From Halocafeteria seosinensis (lineage: Eukaryota; Sar; Bigyra; Bicosoecida): 62,646 bases of DNA. The notes below the pieces were generated by a model. That model did no database searches, was not told the DNA's origin, and saw nothing but the letters and a program-made list of their open reading frames with translations. Each line of letters begins with the position of its first letter. The first letter of the stretch is position 1. Below are positions 56,293 through 62,646 of this stretch, piece after piece. Both the position numbers and the translations under genes were made by a program. The stretch is from contig LVLI01000873.1 in assembly GCA_001687465.1 (NCBI GenBank), positions 1 to 62,646 of the forward strand. The letters run 5' to 3'.

Positions 56293-57242
56293 CCTACTTT
56301 GCCTAACAAACACAATTAATGTGGCTTTATCGAGAAGCCCGGTGTCAGTCGTACACTGTCTCACAGGTCTGGAAGGAGCAAGCACCAGCTCGTACTTAGA
56401 GCGCTGTTTGACACGTTCTAGGGGGATTTCAGCAGGGCAAACTGGTGACAAAATTGTCAATTCACTTGGGGAGGAACATTGTAGTGTATGGAATGAAGGC
56501 AAGCAGTGCGACCTTTGCCAAGAGCGCTTTGCGACGCGCGTGGTAGTGGAAGGATTGAATCCCGACTTTCCGAATCGAGTTTCAACTTAAGTCTCGACTT
56601 CAATCAGCCGTTGATTGATTGGCGAACGCTGTAGCAGTTTACCTGGAAGCTACTTGAACTGCACTCGACCGAATCTCTGCGGATTCAAATGCATATCCAT
56701 TTCCCAAGATTTCTGTTTCACGACGCACGCTCTTCCGACGATAGTAGGTGAGTACGATCTCCGTTCCACAGCTCCCCAAAAAAAATTAAAAAATCCGGAG
56801 CTATTGGTGGGCAATTCAAAATCTTTGCCCGAAAAGTCAAAAAGCGAAGTGCCACTCACTCACGTCAGTGATGTCCTTCCATCTGAAGGTGATCAGTGGA
56901 ATTACTGGTGAGTTTCAGATTTTATAGCCTTCATACATTAAAATTGTGCGATTGACTAGATCGGGAAAGAAAATCATTACATTCCATTTGCCATATAGGT
57001 TCGTACATTTTAAGTTTTTCTGAAAAAAACTCGTCCAAATCTAATAGAGGTCAGTACGGTAGGTATCAAAGGAGCTAAGTATGTCGCTGAGGCGTGATAA
57101 TGCTAGCAAGTTGGAGTACCCCTGCACTGCTCTGTAAAGTCATGTCTCGGGACCTTTGGCCACAAGGTAGCCAGTAACAACCGGACTCTTGCGACATTAC
57201 AATGCGAAGTTCCGGGCCCATGATGGAATGCATTCTTGATTC
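56293..57242. other. Intergenic, no gene recognised
   Basis: About 950 bp between the methyltransferase start and the hexosaminidase stop, both on the minus strand. A 98-codon plus-strand frame at 56615-56911 has no family resemblance. It holds the methyltransferase promoter and the hexosaminidase 3' UTR. Confidence 0.5.
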
Positions 57243-59046
57243 TTAGACGGGACCTTCTTCGCAATAGCCGGGACCCATTGGGGTTGCGTTGATTCCTCGA
57301 CCAACCAACCTGCAACGATGGTACTGCAATCGCGGCTCAGCTGAACCGACACTGTTGACGGTCTTGGGCGACCATAAGCGCTCGGCTACTGCAGCGGCTC
57401 GAGGCCATAATTGTGGTTCAACATTGGTGTGATCAGCAAATTCACCGAACAAAACTGCTTCTCCTCCCAAGATTCGCTCCTCCTCCGAAGGTGTGAGGGA
57501 GGTATTCGCTGTTGGCTCATTAAGATAGACACTTTGCCAAGGAATGTATGCGCAACTTGGGTTAAACCCACAGTTGAGGTACCACGCATTAGAGTTGCTC
57601 AATATGGCTCTGTATCCGTCCTTGACTACTCCTGCTAGATCTTTGATAGACTTCCAAACTTGTATGATTGTGTTCGATGGTACGTTAATTCCATCTTCCC
57701 AGACTTCCACCCAATGAGTAGGGATTTTGCTATTGTCAGAGACAAATCCATCCGCATATGAAACAAAATATTGCATCAGTTTGTTATAATCACTGTAGCC
57801 GTGCTTGTTCATCCAAGCCTGAATGCTGGAGTCTTCTCCCCAGCAACCATAAACGACCTCATCGCCGCCAATATGGAACACATTATCGGGGAAATAACCT
57901 GCCATGCTGGATATGACCTTGGACACAACTGCTTGAGTCTCATTTAAGATAGGATTCAGCGGAATATTGTTGATGTTGTGTGCATAACCTGCATTAAACG
58001 CAACTCATGAATATCAACGTTGTCAAGTATGTAAATAGTACGACTAACCTGGACAGGTGGCAACTATGTTGGGAAGTCCAATGCCCCAGCTATACGAATG
58101 CCCTGGTACGTCGAATTCAGGAACTACTCTTATTCCTCGTGCTGTCGCATAGCTAACCACGGCTGTCAAGTTTTGTAAAGAGTACGTTAATTTGGAGGAA
58201 TACGCTCCCTGAAGAGAATCAAACAGTTTTCCGTTATACCTCTTCAAAGCAGTGGCTGTCAAGTGCGAGACAACTCACCTTTATGAGATCGGGGACGCCT
58301 GGAATTTCGATGGGGAAGCTTTGCGCGTCCGTAATATGCCAATGCAGTGTGTTCATCTTACTCCAAGCCATCGCATCTATGGTTCGCAAGATGGTGTCCA
58401 TCGGCAGGTAGTGTCGAGCTGTGTCCAATAACACCCCTCGGTGTGGGAAACGGGGAACATCTTGGAAGTTCAACGGTACCATGTTGATGGATAGCATGGT
58501 TGACCCTCCTGTCGATTCCACGACATTCCGCTGTACAAGTTGCGCAAAACTCTCTAGACCACGAAGCGCACCCCACGTCGTGTTTGCCACCAATTTTGCG
58601 GTGCTTCCATCCCGACTGGGAATGGAGATATTGTAACTCTCGTCCACCCCCAATTGCAGCGGTTGATTGGGCTTCACCACCGTCACTTCCAGACCATGCA
58701 ACCGCGGAGTTGACACTCTGCTGTCACGTGTATACCGCAAGCGCGCTTGGGAAAGGGAACTAGAGGCACCGAATATGAGCTCCCGGTATCTGTCGAAGGC
58801 ATTCGTCAAAATCCCCGCATCATCCCGGGAATTTGTGGTAGTGAACTGGAAGCTACTGCTCTCGGCCAACAGAATCAATTCCGTCCCCGTAGTGATCGTG
58901 CCGCTCGGCATAGGCCAAAGCACATCCCAGGGACCTCCAGGACTAGCTGTAGATTTGGAAGAGTGAACTTCCACCGCCAACCACCCGCATATCAATGCTG
59001 CCATAGAACAAGCCGATTTCATCGTATTCTCCACTTGTTTCTTCAT
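57243..59046 (-). CDS. Beta-N-acetylhexosaminidase (GH20)
   Basis: Three exons on the minus strand: 59046-58279, 58208-58049 and 57988-57243, encoding 557 residues. The enzyme removes terminal GlcNAc/GalNAc from glycoconjugates, in lysosomes or outside the cell. A hydrophobic N-terminal segment (SACSMAALICGWLAVEVHSS) is a likely signal peptide; ATG codons at 59046 and 59022 are both possible starts. The GH20b N-terminal domain is followed by the catalytic barrel with RGVLLDTARHYLPMDTILRT, MNTLHWHITDAQSFPIEIP, GIRVVPEFDVPGHSYSWGIG and the catalytic HIGGDEVVYGCW (Asp-Glu pair). The C-terminus keeps AERLWSPKTVNS and HRCRLVGRGINATPMGPGYC as in animal HEXA/HEXB. Potential N-glycosylation sites (NITW-type, NTSL, NETQ) fit secretory routing. 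Confidence 0.95.
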
Positions 59047-59378
59047 ACATTCCGGATGGGAAAAATCCCTTTTATATCTAGTTTGAATACGATGACAATC
59101 CCATTTCAATCTCTTGTGTAGGAAGCCAACCCTGAACCCGTTGAAGTTGGACGGCAAATAGTACCACGTATACCCCTGGAATATTAGCCATGTTATATTG
59201 GCCCATATTTCACAAAGTTGGAAAGATAGATTAGAATAGAAATACATTCGAAGGAAACATATGTATAGATAGATCGGTATCTGTATATTTCTGCTTTTGT
59301 TTGCGAGATCCGTCTCTCAGCCCAGCAAACCATCATGTTTAACCATGGAGGGCGGCTACAAAGAATCGGGTGTTAAGT
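59047..59378. other. Spacer between ABCE1 and hexosaminidase
   Basis: 332 bp between the ABCE1 stop and the hexosaminidase start on the same strand. It is AT-rich near 59220-59300 and should hold the hexosaminidase promoter. Nothing else was recognised. Confidence 0.5.
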
Positions 59379-61825
59379 TTAGTCATCCATGTAAAAGTAG
59401 CTTCCTTTCTTCTTTTGCTCTCTGTCTTTCTCAGAGTCCCGTTTATTGATTCGAGGGCGGTAGTTGGTCGGATCACGACGGAATGTGATCTCCAGCATGG
59501 CCAAGAATTCATTCATACCAGTCAAGAGAGACTGGGGTTTACCTGCCGTACATTCAATACCAGGAGTGCCCTTGAATACAATAACTTTATCGGCAAGGTA
59601 TGTTGCCATTATAAAGTCATGCTCCACAATGAAGGCCACTTTCTTCGCATGCAGGATGAAACGCTTGATGAGCTTAGCAGCAACAATACGCTGTTCAGAG
59701 TCCAGGTACGCTGACGGTTCGTCAATGAGGTAAACTTGGGCGGGTTTTCCCAAACAAAGTGTAATTGCTACTCTTTGCAGTTCACCACCCGATAGATGTT
59801 TTACATCCTGATCAATGACGGAGTCCAAAGACATGGGTTTGATGACATCAGTGTTGAACTGTGGATGCAAGAAAGCTTCCTTTATCTTCTTGTAAAAGAG
59901 TGTTCTAACGCTACCTTCGAACTTTGGACTAATTTTTTGTGGCTTGTAGCTCACTGTAAATCCATCCACCTCGGGAACTTTCTCCTCCTCACCCATGGGG
60001 TCACTCTCCATGAGACCAGCGAGCATTCGGATGAAGGTAGTCTTTCCAGACCCGTTCTCACCTACCATAACGATGATTTGACTGTCAGAAAATTGGCCAG
60101 CCTCTACGGACAGTTGGAAACTGTTTCCCTCTTTACTCTTAAGGAATTTCTTCATATCTGGGTATCGATATGTGCCACGGGACTTATCTCCTTCGATTAG
60201 CATTTCGTCCTCGACGTTTTGAGCCACCTTGAATGTGAGCTCCTCTTGTCGGAAGCGCATATTCTCAGTAGGGATGAACCCCGATAAGAAAATATTGATA
60301 CCCTCACGGACGGAGAAAGGCATTGTAACGACACCATAAACTCCTGGCAACCCATACAGGCAGCAGATGTAATCGGAGAGATAATCCAAAACTGCTAAAT
60401 CGTGCTCGACCACTAAAACATATTTGCGTTCCGCGTCTTCCTGGTCTAGCAACCCTCGAATAACATTCGCAGCTTTCATACGTTGTTTGACATCAAGGTA
60501 GGAAGATGGTTCGTCTAACATATACATATCTGCGTTCTGGACGGCGACGACACAGATTGCAAACCGTTGCAATTCTCCACCCGACAACAAGTCGACTTCA
60601 CGCTCAGACACATGCGATAGGTCTAGCTCCTTCATCATTCGTTCCTGTACACCGCGGGAGTCCTTGGCGGAAATAATCTTGCCCACTTGGCCTTTGACAG
60701 CTCGTGGAATATGATCCACATATTGCGGTTTGATAATAGCACGAATGTTTTCTTCTAAAATACGAGTGAAATAGCCTTGGAGTTCGTTTCCTCGAAAGTA
60801 CTTTAATATATCTTCCCATGTTGGAGGATCGTCGTGCTTTCCAAGATTAGGCTTCATCTTACCAGCCAGAATCTTTAAAGCGGTACTCTTCCCGATACCG
60901 TTCGTCCCTACTAGTCCAAGTACTTCGCCTCCACGAGGTGTCGGCAAGCGATGAAGCTTGAAACTGTTTGCTCCATATCTATGTGTAGTTTCCTTCTCCA
61001 TGTCCTGCAAGGGTTAACATGGTAAATACTATGTACTGCTGGTACTGCCTATCCTGCTGACCCCGTACCTTGGGAAGGTTGATAATTGTGATGGCTTCAA
61101 AGGGGCACTTCTTGACACAGATACCACATCCGATACAGAGCTGCAAAATGAAACCATTCCATTAACATGTTGAATCAACCGGGTGCACTCATGAATGCCG
61201 AGTCGATTTGTACGTACGGACTCGGAAATGAACGCCACCTTGTCCTTGGGAGTAACCTCGATACACATTTTACCTGTGGCAGTCAGCAGCAAAGAACCGT
61301 GTGAACAATCAGTACACTACTTGGAGAACCTATATCACCGAAAATTCGGTCGTGTTGGGCCTACAATGCATCGTATACACTTACCCATGCGTACCACGGG
61401 GCAGCTCCTTTTGCATTCCTGCTTACATTTCTTCGGCTTGCACTGCATTCGCAAAGATCACATTGACACAGTTATTGACGTTGAACCTATCTTCAAGTCA
61501 TGTCAAAGCCGCATGCACAATAAAGCATCATTATCCTCGAAATGACGCCCATAATAAACCAGGGTCACACAGGGTGACACGCTCCCCTACAGGGCCCCTT
61601 TGACAGAAACTACAAAAAATATCAGGGGGTGTCGCCTACCCCCCTTCAAGCACAGGAATCGTACGATTCAGTTCTTTCCATAGGCGCAATATCAAAGAAT
61701 TCGCGCAGAACAGGTCCTCAGAAGACTAGCCAATGGTATGGAGGCATCTCACGTACTTTATCCGAATTGACGATGGCAATACGGGAGCCACTAGCTCCAC
61801 TGGCCACTGCTTCAGCCGAAGACAT
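59379..61825 (-). CDS. ABCE1: ABCE1/Rli1 ribosome recycling ATPase
   Basis: Five exons on the minus strand: 61825-61757, 61442-61385, 61273-61218, 61140-61069 and 61004-59379, encoding 626 residues. ABCE1 splits post-termination ribosomes using two ATPase domains and an N-terminal 4Fe-4S domain. Cluster ligands are C24, C28, C32, C36 ([14 protein letters not shown]) and C63, C66, C69, C73 ([11 protein letters not shown]). The first Walker A is GTNGIGKS (118-125) with signature [11 protein letters not shown], the second GENGSGKTT with [11 protein letters not shown]. The hinge [12 protein letters not shown] and terminal [16 protein letters not shown] are conserved. The first 13 residues ([13 protein letters not shown]) are an unusual extension. 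Small exons cover the Fe-S domain; intron 1 is 314 nt, longer than typical here. All phases agree. Confidence 0.97.
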
Positions 61826-62646
61826 GATGGCACACTAGTCAGACACTGTATCAACCGACTCTCTCCCACTCAATCTACTTCCTCCTGTGCTCATACTCCT
61901 CGTCGTATGCAGCGCACAAACCAACTTCTCCGTATACATACAACTTCGACAGAGGGGTGCTGAAAACTAAACGCGTCAAACATTTCGTTTACTTTACGAA
62001 TTTCCCGAAGCGTGTACGGGAGGACAGATCCTCCGTCATGGGCGCGGGGGAGACAAAGGGGACAGCCTGACCCTGTCTGCCATAAGCGTGGCAGGGGAGC
62101 GCCCTGGGCAGGGCCGGATGGCCCGGTTGAGAAGGTGGGACACGGTACGGTGCATCAACCACGCACTTGTACGTCATATATTGGGCTCTGTAGCATGTAT
62201 TGCTGGACGATATGTGGAATATAAAACGGTATATAAGTGGAAACTATCTAGACACCCTTTTTACATTTCAGGAGAATGCAGAAGACTTCGTTGCGTACAG
62301 TAATTCCTTAGCCGTTTATTGAAATGCGCAACATGCAACTCAAGCATTGGAAGAAGGCGGATACAGAAAGTGCAATTCAATAGGAGGGTAATAGTGCTTG
62401 CCTTACCGGTGCGTCGAAACTTTGAGAGTTTCGTTCATTTCAGATCTCAGTCCGAGGGAGGTCTCCTGTTACGATCTCATGGCTCACTGTTTTCGGTCGG
62501 TTGTATCATCTGAAGCAAACAGGGACATAAAACGCATGTCCTGGTCGCAGACAACATAGACATAAGCGAAGAGGAATGGAGCCCTATTATCCCTACCCAA
62601 AACAATAGTACGACCATTGGCAGTCACAGATATCATAATTCTGGGG
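61826..62646. other. Right edge, upstream of ABCE1
   Basis: About 820 bp with no convincing complete gene. A minus-strand frame near the edge is discussed separately. GC-rich segments occur at 62040-62130. This includes the ABCE1 promoter. Confidence 0.5.
62315..62646 (-). other. Possible 3' part of an off-window gene
   Basis: Reading inward from the right edge on the minus strand, an open frame gives MISVTANGRTIVLGRDNRAP and continues to QDMRFMSLFASDD, and an AATAAA polyadenylation-like hexamer lies at 62315-62320. The ISVTANGRTIV stretch faintly resembles the Sm fold of LSM8, but the following residues do not fit. Splice sites and family cannot be settled without the adjoining sequence. 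Confidence 0.2.

Noticed and set aside
56615-56911. 98-codon plus-strand open frame
   Set aside because: Unrecognised, overlapped by an equally long minus-strand frame, no supporting signals.
1-62646. CRISPR arrays, prokaryotic operons, rRNA or tRNA genes, transposons or integrated virus
   Set aside because: No regularly spaced repeats, no terminal repeats with transposase or reverse transcriptase, no cloverleaf or rRNA-like sequence was seen by eye; small tRNAs could still have escaped notice.

Overview
This is a nuclear genome segment from a eukaryotic microbe. Nearly every gene is interrupted by short GT..AG spliceosomal introns, mostly 60 to 90 nt, with donors such as GTAAGT, GTACGT and GTGCGT. 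The proteins are eukaryotic housekeeping factors (Cox6b, BOP1, ABCE1, the gamma-tubulin complex, ESCRT-III, PRP39). The selenoprotein K homologue reads like the plant/algal version around its membrane helix, and the PH-RCC1 and MYND-type deubiquitinase architectures also recall Archaeplastida. My best guess is a microalga or related protist that keeps the selenocysteine machinery. The sequence alone does not fix the species. Gene models were built by hand from splice signals, reading frame continuity and protein family fit.

Layout. 1-9.1 kb: Cox6b (+), a tubby-like protein (-) divergent from the ribosome biogenesis factor BOP1 (+), and a small ankyrin protein (+). 9.1-14.5 kb: an intergenic stretch with a tandem repeat, then selenoprotein K (+) with an in-frame UGA, a hairpin directly after the stop and a convincing SECIS element, then an unusual Vps26-like protein (+). 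14.9-24.1 kb: 2-oxoglutarate dehydrogenase E1 (+) and gamma-tubulin complex component 3 (+). 25-32.4 kb: CHMP3/Vps24 (-), a membrane RING-H2 E3 (+), a CCR4-type nuclease (-) and a three-PH-domain protein (-). 32.8-45 kb: a 2018-residue F-BAR protein (+), PRP39 (+) and a TPR-MYND-USP deubiquitinase (+). 45.2-56.3 kb: a G3BP-like protein (-), a TPR protein of unknown role (+), GTP cyclohydrolase I (+), a PH-RCC1 protein (+) and an EEF2KMT-like methyltransferase (-). 57.2-61.8 kb: beta-hexosaminidase (-) and ABCE1/Rli1 (-).

There is no operon or biosynthetic cluster. Neighbours belong to unrelated processes: ribosome production and recycling (BOP1, EEF2KMT, ABCE1), RNA handling (PRP39, CCR4, G3BP), membrane traffic (CHMP3, Vps26-like, F-BAR, PH proteins), mitochondrial energy metabolism (Cox6b, OGDH), microtubule nucleation (GCP3) and ubiquitin (RING, USP). 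Intergenic gaps run from 13 bp to about 1.5 kb. No transposon, rRNA, tRNA or CRISPR array was recognised. The most rewarding locus is selenoprotein K at 10.2-11.0 kb, which conventional annotation would truncate or miss because its coding sequence is split into a 19-nt first exon and ends with a UGA read as selenocysteine.
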